Both the position numbers and the translations under genes were made by a program. The notes below the pieces were generated by a model. That model made no database searches. It had not been told where the DNA came from and worked only from the letters and a program-made list of their open reading frames with translations. From Deltaproteobacteria bacterium (GTDB lineage: Bacteria > Desulfobacterota > Dissulfuribacteria > Dissulfuribacterales > QOAL01), in assembly GCA_026996955.1 (NCBI GenBank), contig JALWJV010000197.1, forward strand, positions 367 to 17,295: a DNA stretch of 16,929 bases. Direction: 5' to 3'. The stretch's first letter is position 1; each line of letters starts with the position of its first letter. Shown piece by piece: positions 7,297-14,534 of the stretch.

Positions 7297-9540
7297 TTAT
7301 CTGTAAAACTTGGTCCAGTCTATCCTGTCCCCTGTCACTTTCCAAATCTGGTAAGACGGTGTCCTGAGGGAAACAGGCGAGAAGTAGGGCCGTGCGTTAA
7401 TGTGCCTGATAAAGAGTTTGTTAAAGACAGATTCTGCAATGGCACTGTCCTCAAGGGCGCCAAAGCCAGCAGGGGCAAGAATTTCAAAGTCATATCCCTT
7501 TTTATGTTCAAATGAGAATCTTTTAAGCTTTCTTCCGTAGTTTATCAGCCCCTTTTTAAGCATGACCTGCCTGCGTCCCTTCTGTGCCACGCCCTTTTTG
7601 AAATCAACCGATATCATACGGTTGGCATAGGTAAGGTCATTTTTCTTTTTAAGTCCGTAATATGCCTTGTAAACCGGGTGGATCCCCTCATGTTTTTCAA
7701 TGTTCCAGGAACCGAGCCAGAACCACCAGTAACTGGTAAGCGTGAGCCGCCAGTCCACGAAAAGATAGACAGGTCGTGCATCTGAAGGAAAGAAGAACCG
7801 CAGCCAGTCCTCAGGGGTTTTATACTGTTCGGTTGGTTTCAACCCTGCCTGAGCAATTAAAAAACGTGACTTTTCAGGCCCCAAAGCCATGACCTTTTTT
7901 ATCATGGCAAGCCCCTTTGCTTTGCCCTTGCCAAGGGCTTTATAAAACATGTTGATTCCACTCATGCCCCGTGCCACGTAGAACTGCATGAAGTTGGCAG
8001 AGAGCCTGAGGTTATGTGTAGTGTAAGGAATGGCGTTATATACAGACCGTTCCGGCATGTGTACAGAACCGTCATTGATTGTACCCCGCCGCGCCCAATA
8101 GATCATGTTGTAGCCATGATCCCACCATGCCCATATAACAGCATCTTCTGGTGTTTTTTGACCAGCCTCAACCATTCCTGCTATCAAATGGGGTGGCTCT
8201 TTGGGCCAGAAGGTCTTTTTCATGCCCTTGCTGTAGGCAGGATAGGCAAGCACAAGCACAAGGAGCGGCGCCACAATGGCAAGCCAACTGAATTTTTTCT
8301 TCCAGTGCCACAGCTCTGATATGAGAAATCCCGTGCCAAGCGCCAGCACAGGCGCAAGAAAGATTATGAATCGTTTGGCAAAGAAGAACGAGAGACAGCC
8401 CAGTATCAGTGGTACAGAAAGAAAGAGGCTTTCTCTGGGTTTCCTGTAAAAGAGAAACAGCAGGCCAGCCACGCCAAACAGGAATACAGGAAGGCTGTCA
8501 GTGGTTTTCTGGACTATTTCCTTAAAACTTGGCCGTGCCTGTTCTGAAATTGTAACACCTATGTTTGGAAAATCGCTTGATGCCTCTTTTGATATATACT
8601 GATACTGGGAAACAACCCCTTTGATAACTTTTACCGGCAGGTCAAATCCCTTCCATGCAAGCAGCAGGAACAGCGCAGAAGCGGCAATGCCTGCCAATAT
8701 CAGCCCTTCCCGCCTGGGAGGGCGGTAAAAAAAGAGCAGGGCCACTACCAACGGCAGCAATGTAATGGTGATAGTTACCTGGGGGGTCTGATCCCACCAC
8801 CACAGAAAGAGACCCAGTACCACAAATCCTCCGGCAAGGTAGAAATATCTCCTTCGGGTTTGTTCAACCCCGAACTTGAGGAAGCAGAACACAGCACAGG
8901 TTGCCCAGGTTACGTTCATGCAGTCTGTATCGAACCATCCGACATTGCTCCTGTATATATAATAGAAGGAGAGAAGACTCATCAGAGCGGCAGTTAGCCC
9001 CATTGACGGGCCTCCGTAAAATCTTCCCAGGGCATACACAGGCAGGGCAAGGAGGATACCCAGGATCGGTGGCATGAATGTCCCGATCCAGTTCAGGGAA
9101 AGGTGGGTGATTTTGGCGGCAGTAGCGGCAAGAACCGATATAAGCGGCGGTGGTTCCGGACGTTTGGGGTAGTCAGGGACCGCCCTTAATGTATCTACCG
9201 GCGTGTAGGTGCCGTCAATCAGGTCCTTGGCAAGGCTCAGATAATAGTATCCGTCGAAGGTGGTGAGAAGCGGTTCTCCTTTGTAAAACGCCCTTGCGGG
9301 GTTGGATTTCCAGTCCTGGTAGTCTTCAACCCTTACAAGCATACCCACTGCTATAACAAGGCAGAGGGTGATGATTTCAAGAAGCAAGGTCCTTGTTTTA
9401 AGCCGGTTATAGAATAATGCCGCAGGAGTTGTTGCCAGTGGTTTATCTTCGGTTTCTCCCTGTTTCAAACGTATAGAGCCTGTTTCCTGTTGAACAGCTC
9501 TTTTTTTACCCCGGTCTTGCTTTATATTCCGTTTTGCCAA
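7297..9540 (-). CDS. STT3-family oligosaccharyltransferase (PglB/AglB-like)
   Basis: Large membrane oligosaccharyltransferase (747 aa) that transfers a lipid-linked glycan to asparagine on periplasmic proteins. An N-terminal part (about 50-435) holds around a dozen hydrophobic helices and a soluble C-terminal part follows. Motifs seen: D96 in TFDGYYYLSL (first acidic motif), GWFDTDC with D204 and D206 (second acidic motif), TISE at 330-333 (the TIxE-type loop motif), and WWDHGY at 472-477, the WWDYG sequon-recognition motif with Tyr replaced by His. The start is a TTG at 9540 with AAGGAG (9547-9552) 6 nt away; the next Met is 66 residues in, past the first membrane helix, so TTG is well supported. 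A lysine- and arginine-rich N-terminal tail precedes the first helix. Probably first gene of an operon with GT2, rhomboid and AI-2E. Confidence 0.93.
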   Translation of the reverse strand: MAKRNIKQDRGKKRAVQQETGSIRLKQGETEDKPLATTPAALFYNRLKTRTLLLEIITLCLVIAVGMLVRVEDYQDWKSNPARAFYKGEPLLTTFDGYYYLSLAKDLIDGTYTPVDTLRAVPDYPKRPEPPPLISVLAATAAKITHLSLNWIGTFMPPILGILLALPVYALGRFYGGPSMGLTAALMSLLSFYYIYRSNVGWFDTDCMNVTWATCAVFCFLKFGVEQTRRRYFYLAGGFVVLGLFLWWWDQTPQVTITITLLPLVVALLFFYRPPRREGLILAGIAASALFLLLAWKGFDLPVKVIKGVVSQYQYISKEASSDFPNIGVTISEQARPSFKEIVQKTTDSLPVFLFGVAGLLFLFYRKPRESLFLSVPLILGCLSFFFAKRFIIFLAPVLALGTGFLISELWHWKKKFSWLAIVAPLLVLVLAYPAYSKGMKKTFWPKEPPHLIAGMVEAGQKTPEDAVIWAWWDHGYNMIYWARRGTINDGSVHMPERSVYNAIPYTTHNLRLSANFMQFYVARGMSGINMFYKALGKGKAKGLAMIKKVMALGPEKSRFLIAQAGLKPTEQYKTPEDWLRFFFPSDARPVYLFVDWRLTLTSYWWFWLGSWNIEKHEGIHPVYKAYYGLKKKNDLTYANRMISVDFKKGVAQKGRRQVMLKKGLINYGRKLKRFSFEHKKGYDFEILAPAGFGALEDSAIAESVFNKLFIRHINARPYFSPVSLRTPSYQIWKVTGDRIDWTKFYR

Positions 9541-9715
9541 AACTTGCTCCTTGGTAAGTACAGTTTTGTTATTGACACTGAAGCAGCTGGTAACAGTTCT
9601 TCAGCTTAATGGCAATAATCAGAGGAAATCTATCACAAAGTGGACGGAAACGCCACTTATGCAGCACAAAAAACGTGTTGAGCTCTTTGATATCTGTAAA
9701 ACGGGCAAAGTTTTA

Positions 9716-9744
9716 TTGAATAGCCATTCATCATGGTGTAAAAA
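9716..9744 (+). promoter_or_regulatory. Candidate promoter for outer-membrane protein/trpB2 operon
   Basis: TTGAAT (9716-9721), 17 bp, then TAAAAA (9739-9744): each box matches four of six consensus bases. It would start transcription near 9752 and give a leader of about 140 nt, which contains the hairpins described for 9775-9850. This is a weak call based on spacing and position. Confidence 0.3.
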
Positions 9745-9774
9745 TATGGAATTATTGACCTTGTGACCTGGTAT

Positions 9775-9850
9775 TAATGAAAGGTGACTTCATTACCCTT
9801 GGGGAGACCGGACAGCAATGCTGTAAGGTTAGGGTCTGGTTCACTGCTGT
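9775..9850 (+). promoter_or_regulatory. Structured 5' leader with two alternative hairpins
   Basis: The first hairpin pairs TAATGAA (9775-9781) with TTCATTA (9789-9795) around a 7-nt loop. A second one pairs AGACC (9805-9809) with GGTCT (9833-9837) and encloses ACAGC (9812-9816) paired with GCTGT (9820-9824). The same ACAGC can instead pair with a second GCTGT at 9846-9850, so two folds exclude each other. There is no U-run after either, and no known riboswitch family was recognised. The leader ends 41 nt before the start codon. Confidence 0.4.
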
Positions 9851-9890
9851 TGAAACTGGTCACAGGAACTAAATCAAGGGAGGGAATTTT

Positions 9891-10892
9891 ATGCTCAGTT
9901 TAAGTATTTTTAGACGTTTTGGAATAGTCCTGCCAGCGCTAATGGCACTTGCTGTCTGGCTTATGCCTTTATCTGTTTTTGCAGGAGGAGGCCAGGCATA
10001 TCCCAATGGCGCTGAAGCCTTCATGCCCGGAGCAGCTCCTCCGCCTGGGCTTACCATGATCAATTACTTTTTCTGGGGGCATGGAGAGAACTGGAAGGAT
10101 GATGACGGTAATACAATGAAGGTGGGAGGCAAGAAATTGCTCAACAGGGTGGATGCAGTTGGAGACCTTATAAGGCTGATCTGGATCTCCAAGTTCCAGC
10201 TCCTTGGAGGCAATTACGGACAGCATTTTTTTGCTGGCCTACTCTATACCGGTTCAAATTTTAATATGCCTGTGGGAACCATGTCAAAGGAGTCCTACTA
10301 TGACTTTAACTCTCCATACTTCATCTATTCCCCCTTTCTGCTTACCTGGCACCTAATGCAGGGGCAGCTTCATATTGCCACAAGCATGTGCGATATATAC
10401 TTCCCCTTTGACAATGAGGATGAAGACAATCCTACTTCTGTGGGACGCAACTTCTGGACATTCGAGCCTGTGCTTGCAATTACATACATGCCCACTCCTG
10501 CATGGGAATTTTCAACAAAGTTTATGTATGACATAAATACCCGTCAGAACGATTATGTCTCTCCGCTTCCGGTTACAGCAGACCGCACACCTGGCCAGGA
10601 GTTTCACATGGATTTCAACGTCTCCTACATGGTGATTGATAATCTGCGTGTTGGCATAAACGGTTATTACTACCAGCAGGTTACGGATGATGATTTTGGC
10701 GGAGTGCCTTCAGGATTTGAGTCCCTCTTTGATGATATGGAAGAGGAACATTCAAGGGCAGTTGCACTTGGTCCGGGTATTTTTTATCAGCATAAGAACA
10801 TGATGTTTACACTTCGCTATCAGCACGAATTTTCAGTGCGCAACAAGGCGGAGATGCAGAACGTCTGGTGCAAATTCATATATGTATTTTAG
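9891..10892 (+). CDS. Outer-membrane beta-barrel protein, phenol MetA/SphA-like
   Basis: Outer-membrane protein (333 aa) resembling the family annotated as phenol meta-pathway transport protein/SphA. A signal peptide is clear: basic RR at residues 8-9, hydrophobic core 10-30, likely cleavage after VFA (31). The mature protein opens with GGQAYPNGAEAFMPGAAPPP, the family's characteristic beginning, and continues with alternating hydrophobic/aromatic strands (for example MEFSTKF-like and YMVIDNLRVGINGYYY segments). It ends on Phe (FIYVF), the C-terminal signature for BAM insertion. The family is thought to move hydrophobic compounds across the outer membrane; the substrate here is unknown. The Shine-Dalgarno GGGAGGG lies just before the ATG. 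It is 9 bp from the trpB2 gene, whose ribosome-binding site overlaps this stop region, so the two are co-expressed. Confidence 0.82.
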   Translation: MLSLSIFRRFGIVLPALMALAVWLMPLSVFAGGGQAYPNGAEAFMPGAAPPPGLTMINYFFWGHGENWKDDDGNTMKVGGKKLLNRVDAVGDLIRLIWISKFQLLGGNYGQHFFAGLLYTGSNFNMPVGTMSKESYYDFNSPYFIYSPFLLTWHLMQGQLHIATSMCDIYFPFDNEDEDNPTSVGRNFWTFEPVLAITYMPTPAWEFSTKFMYDINTRQNDYVSPLPVTADRTPGQEFHMDFNVSYMVIDNLRVGINGYYYQQVTDDDFGGVPSGFESLFDDMEEEHSRAVALGPGIFYQHKNMMFTLRYQHEFSVRNKAEMQNVWCKFIYVF

Positions 10893-10901
10893 GAGAAGAT
10901 A

Positions 10902-12272
10902 ATGAGTGACAGTTACAGAATCGTACTTGACGACAAGGATATGCCAAAGGCGTGGTACAACATCCTGCCGCACCTTCCAGAGCCACTTGCCCCTCCCATC
11001 AGTCCTGCCACAGGTAAACCTGTAACCCCTGATGAGCTTAGAGCAATATTCCCGGATGCCCTTATAGAGCAGGAGATGAGCCCTGAGCCGTGGATCGAGA
11101 TTCCTGAGGAGGTTCAGGAGATATACAGGCTCTGGAGGCCCAGCCCCCTTCACAGGGCGCGGAATCTTGAAAAGGCACTGGGTACCCCGGCAAGGCTCTA
11201 CTACAAGAATGAGGGGGTAAGCCCTCCAGGCAGTCATAAGCCGAATACTGCAGTGCCACAGGCGTACTACAACAAGAAGGCTGGTATCAGCAAGTTGTCA
11301 ACGGAAACAGGAGCGGGCCAGTGGGGAAGCGCCCTGTCATTTGCCTGCAACTTTTTTGACATGACCTGCACTGTTTACATGGTGAAGATCAGCTATGAGC
11401 AGAAACCTTACAGGCGTGTTCTCATGCATACCTGGGGCGGCGAGGTATATCCATCTCCCACAGACAGGACAAATGCCGGCAGGGAGGCGCTGAAGAAAAA
11501 TCCAGACTCTCTTGGAAGTCTCGGGCTTGCGATTTCAGAGGCCGTAGAGGCTGCGGCCACATCTGAAGACACCAACTATGCCCTTGGAAGTGTTCTGAAC
11601 CATGTGCTGCTCCATCAGACTGTAATCGGCCTTGAGACCCAGAAACAGCTTGAGCTTGCCGGGGACAAGGCAGATGTTGTTCTTGGCTGTGTTGGTGGCG
11701 GTTCAAATTTCGGCGGCATGGTGGCGCCCTTTGCCAAGGAAAAGATGGATGGCAAGAGCGATGTTGAAATTATAGCCATTGAGCCAAAGAGCTGCCCAAC
11801 CCTTACAAAGGGTAAGTATGAGTATGATTTTGGTGATACCATGGGGCTTACTCCCATGATGCTCATGTACACCCTGGGTCATACCTTTGAGCCTCCAGGT
11901 ATTCATGCCGGCGGACTCAGGTATCATGGTGATGCCCCAATCCTTTGCAACCTGGTGAAGAACAAGGTGGTTGAGGCAAGGGCATATACCCAGAATCCCG
12001 TGTTTGAGGCAGCGGTGCTCTTTGCACGTACAGAAGGCATTATTCCGGCGCCGGAAACCTCCCATGCCATAAGGGGGCTGGTGGATGAGGCATTAAAGTG
12101 CAAGGAAACCGGCGAGGAAAAGGCAATCGTGTGCTGCTTCAGCGGTCATGGTCATTTTGACCTTGCAGCCTATGACGCATACCTTGAGGGCAAACTGCAG
12201 GATTATGAATATCCGGAGGAGAAGATACTTGAAGCCCTGAAGGATGTTCCCAAGGTGGAGATGCCTAAATAA
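10902..12272 (+). CDS. trpB: Tryptophan synthase beta chain, TrpB2 type
   Basis: PLP enzyme of the TrpB2 class (456 aa; ordinary TrpB1 is about 400). TrpB joins indole and serine to make tryptophan. The N-terminal extension up to about residue 60 (LPEPLAPPISPATGKP) is typical of TrpB2. K113 in GSHKPNTA is the Schiff-base lysine, TETGAGQWG (134-142) includes the catalytic acid region, and GGGSNFGG (265-272) binds the PLP phosphate. The C-terminal EGIIPAPETSHAI block is also conserved. AGGAGA at 10891-10896 gives a good ribosome-binding site. There is no trpA or other tryptophan gene nearby; TrpB2 often acts without TrpA as an indole-salvage or serine-handling enzyme (established for the class, not proven here). 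The neighbouring outer-membrane protein suggests uptake of an aromatic compound such as indole, which is inference. Confidence 0.93.
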   Translation: MSDSYRIVLDDKDMPKAWYNILPHLPEPLAPPISPATGKPVTPDELRAIFPDALIEQEMSPEPWIEIPEEVQEIYRLWRPSPLHRARNLEKALGTPARLYYKNEGVSPPGSHKPNTAVPQAYYNKKAGISKLSTETGAGQWGSALSFACNFFDMTCTVYMVKISYEQKPYRRVLMHTWGGEVYPSPTDRTNAGREALKKNPDSLGSLGLAISEAVEAAATSEDTNYALGSVLNHVLLHQTVIGLETQKQLELAGDKADVVLGCVGGGSNFGGMVAPFAKEKMDGKSDVEIIAIEPKSCPTLTKGKYEYDFGDTMGLTPMMLMYTLGHTFEPPGIHAGGLRYHGDAPILCNLVKNKVVEARAYTQNPVFEAAVLFARTEGIIPAPETSHAIRGLVDEALKCKETGEEKAIVCCFSGHGHFDLAAYDAYLEGKLQDYEYPEEKILEALKDVPKVEMPK

Positions 12273-12290
12273 GCCGCAGCTTTACTATTT

Positions 12291-12341
12291 GCTGGTTCGC
12301 AAACTTCAGTTTGGGAACCATAAACCCGAAGCTTATGCTTC
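12291..12341 (+). repeat. Tandem hairpins downstream of trpB2
   Basis: TGGTTC-G-CAAAC (12293-12304) pairs with GTTTG-G-GAACCA (12309-12320), an 11-bp stem with one G-G mismatch and a 4-nt loop. Eight bases later GAAGC-TTAT-GCTTC (12328-12341) forms a second tight hairpin. Neither has a T-run. The compact double palindrome could be an interspersed palindromic repeat or an RNA 3'-end stabiliser; copy number in the genome is unknown. Confidence 0.45.
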
Positions 12342-12370
12342 CCCATTTCCTTAATTGAGTTAATATCTGT

Positions 12371-12412
12371 GCAGGGAACCGGCACTGTCCTGGTTTCCTG
12401 CATTTTTTATTT
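12371..12412 (+). terminator. Rho-independent terminator after trpB2
   Basis: GCAGGGAACC (12371-12380) pairs with GGTTTCCTGC (12392-12401), a 10-bp stem with a single G-T wobble. It is followed immediately by ATTTTTTATTT. It closes the outer-membrane protein/trpB2 transcript about 100 bp after the trpB stop. Confidence 0.85.
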
Positions 12413-12454
12413 GTGCGCAGAAACAAGACCAATTATCACGCTGAATAGATACAA

Positions 12455-12484
12455 CCTATGCACAGTGTACAATGCATAGGAGGG
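12455..12484 (+). promoter_or_regulatory. Inverted repeat overlapping macrodomain ribosome-binding site
   Basis: CCTATGCA (12455-12462) and TGCATAGG (12473-12480) form a perfect 8-bp inverted repeat with a 10-nt spacer. The last three bases are the first part of the Shine-Dalgarno AGGAGGG (12478-12484), 10 nt before the ATG. In RNA the hairpin would partly hide the ribosome-binding site; in DNA it could be an operator. Which of the two applies cannot be told from sequence. Confidence 0.45.
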
Positions 12485-12494
12485 CTGAAGCATT

Positions 12495-13028
12495 ATGACA
12501 GTAACAGGTTCAAGCACATGCAGTGACAAGATAGAGGTCATCCAGGGCGATATTACAACCCTCGATGTGGATGCCATCGTGAATGCTGCCAATACAAGGC
12601 TTCTTGGTGGCGGCGGAGTGGATGGAGCAATTCACAGGGCTGCTGGCCCTGGGCTGCTTGAAGAGTGCAGGGGCATTGGCGGCTGCCCAACCGGTGAGGC
12701 CAGAATAACCAGGGGATATAATCTTCCTGCGCGCTGGGTTATACATACTGTGGGACCTGTCTGGAGCGGCGGCAACCGGCGTGAACCGGAACTCCTTGCC
12801 TCATGTTATCGCAGTGTGTTCCGTATAGCCGGTGAGAAGGGCATCAAAACCCTGGCCTTTCCTGCAATAAGCACAGGTGCCTATCGGTTTCCGTCAGACC
12901 AGGCTGCATCAATTGCAGTGCAGGAAACATGTGCGGCACTGGAAAGGTATCCAGAGATTGAAAAGGTGCTGTTTGTCTGTTTTGACAGCAGGTGCCTTGA
13001 TGCGTACAGAAAGGCCCTGGCTGGCTAA
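12495..13028 (+). CDS. Macrodomain protein, O-acetyl-ADP-ribose deacetylase type
   Basis: Stand-alone macrodomain (177 aa, the usual length) of the MacroD/YmdB group, which binds ADP-ribose and removes O-acetyl or mono-ADP-ribosyl esters. Motifs in order: IQGDIT with D19 contacting adenine, VNAANTRLLGGGGVDGAIH (NAAN 30-33, the catalytic/distal-ribose loop, and GGGGVDGAIH 38-47), GGCPTGEARITRGYNL, WVIHTVGP, and the phosphate loop AFPAISTGAYRFP (121-133). The protein is cytoplasmic, with no partner domain. AGGAGGG gives a strong ribosome-binding site. It is a single-gene unit: a terminator lies before it, and the next gene is convergent, with only 16 bp between the stop codons. No ADP-ribosyltransferase or sirtuin gene is seen next to it. 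Confidence 0.93.
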   Translation: MTVTGSSTCSDKIEVIQGDITTLDVDAIVNAANTRLLGGGGVDGAIHRAAGPGLLEECRGIGGCPTGEARITRGYNLPARWVIHTVGPVWSGGNRREPELLASCYRSVFRIAGEKGIKTLAFPAISTGAYRFPSDQAASIAVQETCAALERYPEIEKVLFVCFDSRCLDAYRKALAG

Positions 13029-13044
13029 CTGCTCACGGAACAGA

Positions 13045-13512
13045 TTAAATATCCTCCTCCGGCCAGTCCACAGGTACACACAGTACAGGGCAGGGGAGCA
13101 GCCTGATTACTTTTTCCACAGTGCTTCCAAAGAATATTTCATCAATCTGTCCCTTGCCTCTACTGCCATAGCCTCCCATAATCACCATATCTGCCTGGAT
13201 CTCGCGTGCCTTTATTGCTATTTCCTGAAATGGAGGGCCGCATGATACAATGGTGTCAGTGATGCGTGATGTATGCTCCACCGGTTTCAGGAAGCGCCTG
13301 AACATCTGCATGGCCTGATTTTTAAGCCTTTCAGTCACCTGATCTATGGGAGTTTTTGTGTATTCAGCTATGCGCTTTACCTCAGCAGAGTTGATTACGT
13401 GAAGCAGGACAATGGAAGAATCATTCTCTTCTGCTGCTTCAATGGCAAATTTAAGCGAGTTCAGGGCGCAGTCAGAAAAATCTATGGGTACAAGTATCAT
13501 GGATATATTCAT
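13045..13512 (-). CDS. Universal stress protein (UspA family)
   Basis: UspA-fold nucleotide-binding protein, 155 aa, one domain. It begins MNISMILVPIDFSDCALNSL, the family's first strand and loop, and ends with the ATP-binding signature GGYGSRGKGQIDEIFFGS (the G-2x-G-9x-G-S pattern), followed by PCPVLCVPV. Presence of the signature suggests it binds ATP rather than being an ATP-independent member. Such proteins respond to starvation, redox or energy stress in the cytoplasm. An AGGAG is present but 14 nt from the ATG, so translation may be weak or the start slightly different. It lies 111 bp after the metallohydrolase gene on the same strand and converges with the macrodomain gene. Confidence 0.93.
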   Translation of the reverse strand: MNISMILVPIDFSDCALNSLKFAIEAAEENDSSIVLLHVINSAEVKRIAEYTKTPIDQVTERLKNQAMQMFRRFLKPVEHTSRITDTIVSCGPPFQEIAIKAREIQADMVIMGGYGSRGKGQIDEIFFGSTVEKVIRLLPCPVLCVPVDWPEEDI

Positions 13513-13623
13513 TGGTGATGCGTCAGCTCCTGGTCATGCGTTCTTTTCCGTTTGACTCTTCAGTACGGTTGATAAGGATCATCAATGGTCTTGTGGTTTC
13601 AGTAGAGTGGCAAATCAATAGTG

Positions 13624-14373
13624 CTATCCGATAGTATCAACAGAGGCAAATTCAGGTTCGTGCAGTGGGATAAGTATGTCTGCCTCCTCCTTTATTGTGA
13701 CCATTATGTCGTATGCATCATAGACATTGACATGTGTCCCAGGCGGAATAACTTCCATTTCCATGCCTGTGATGCTTGGGGGCGGAAAGAAGTTTTCCTT
13801 AAGGCAGCAGAAGCCGGTTATTATTGCCTTGCCCTCTGATGTGTTGATGATGATGGACATGCCTCCTGGTGTATGGGCAGGGGTGTGCACCATCTCGATT
13901 CCCGGAACTATCTCCACCTTGTTATCTGTGATTGTCCTGATTTGCCCGGCATCGCGTATTTCATAAATAAAATCCTCCAGGTAGCGGAAATCCAGCGGAT
14001 GAGGGTCAGTGACGTGTTCCATTTCCGCCTGGTGTACATAAAAGGTGGCATTGGAGCACTTGTAGTCGTTTTCACAGTGGTCATTGTGGAGATGGGTGTG
14101 GAGGACTATGTCAATGTCTTCAGGTTTAAGTCCCCATTTTGCAAGGCCGTCCTCAAAGGTCATTATCTTTCCGCCTATGGCCTGCTCCCTGTCCTCTGAC
14201 TGAATGGGATGCATCTCTCCGGTATCCACAAGAATCTTTTTGTCAGGGCCTTCAATATACCAGGAGTAAAGGGGGATGGTGTAGGGTTTGCCGTAATCAT
14301 GCTGGTAGGTCATCATTCCCTTGTCAAATACCTTTGTTCCCATAACCATTGGATGAATTTTCCATGTAGCCAT
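13624..14373 (-). CDS. AHL-lactonase-like metallo-beta-lactamase-fold hydrolase
   Basis: Metallo-beta-lactamase-fold hydrolase (249 aa) closest in layout to the N-acyl homoserine lactonase (AiiA) group. Metal ligands seen: H94-x-H96-x-D98-H99 in HTHLHNDHC, H167 in HTPAHTPGG and H238 in PLHEPEF. The substrate-side N-terminus (LYSWYIEGPDKKILVDTGE) also fits. The usual metal-bridging Asp, expected just before KENF, is absent: the sequence there is ITGFCCLKENF (185-195), with two cysteines. So the metal site may be altered, and lactonase activity on homoserine lactones is uncertain. No LuxI/LuxR gene is nearby. The ribosome-binding site GCAGGAG follows directly after the T-run of a terminator-like hairpin, which points to expression control by premature termination. 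Confidence 0.85.
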   Translation of the reverse strand: MATWKIHPMVMGTKVFDKGMMTYQHDYGKPYTIPLYSWYIEGPDKKILVDTGEMHPIQSEDREQAIGGKIMTFEDGLAKWGLKPEDIDIVLHTHLHNDHCENDYKCSNATFYVHQAEMEHVTDPHPLDFRYLEDFIYEIRDAGQIRTITDNKVEIVPGIEMVHTPAHTPGGMSIIINTSEGKAIITGFCCLKENFFPPPSITGMEMEVIPPGTHVNVYDAYDIMVTIKEEADILIPLHEPEFASVDTIG

Positions 14374-14390
14374 AGCGGTAACTCCTGCAC

Positions 14391-14432
14391 AAAAAAAACG
14401 GGATCCAGATCGTTATGAACCGGGATCCCGTT
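14391..14432 (-). terminator. Strong intrinsic terminator or attenuator before metallohydrolase gene
   Basis: On the minus strand AACGGGATCC (14432-14423) pairs perfectly with GGATCCCGTT (14406-14397), a 10-bp stem with a 16-nt loop. Its last two pairs run into a run of eight T (14398-14391). Only 17 nt separate the T-run from the metallohydrolase ATG, which leaves no room for a promoter in between. It therefore either ends the coiled-coil transcript or works as a conditional terminator for the gene after it. Confidence 0.85.
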
Positions 14433-14534
14433 GCTGATTAACATATCTGCATAAATGGCAATCCGTTTCCTTATCTGAAAATCTCATTCAGTGACCTGGA
14501 AACGCGGAGGTTTTACTGAACAGCGGTTCAGGTA

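Larger units (their letters stand above)
9541..9890. other. Divergent intergenic region with structured plus-strand leader
   Basis: This 350-bp stretch separates two divergent genes, so it must hold promoters for both. On the plus strand there is a short hairpin at 9638-9658 (AAGTGG pairs with CCACTT, closing on a GAAA loop with one bulged A), a candidate promoter near 9716-9744, and a string of hairpins from 9775 to about 9870. On the minus side only the STT3 ribosome-binding site was identified. No ORF in it looks real. Confidence 0.6.

Noticed and set aside
7262..7345. Longer start for the GT2 gene
   Set aside because: The 28 extra codons overlap the STT3 coding end out of frame and the family's first strand begins at the internal ATG.
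9551..9766. Plus-strand ORF of 71 aa in the divergent intergenic region
   Set aside because: No domain; it covers the candidate promoter and regulatory structures and lacks a good ribosome-binding site.
9775..9870. Known riboswitch (cobalamin, TPP, SAM, glycine, c-di-GMP, T-box)
   Set aside because: None of the conserved core sequences I know for these classes could be found.
12495..13512. Toxin-antitoxin (DarTG-like) system built on the macrodomain gene
   Set aside because: No ADP-ribosyltransferase toxin is adjacent; the neighbour is a convergent universal stress protein.
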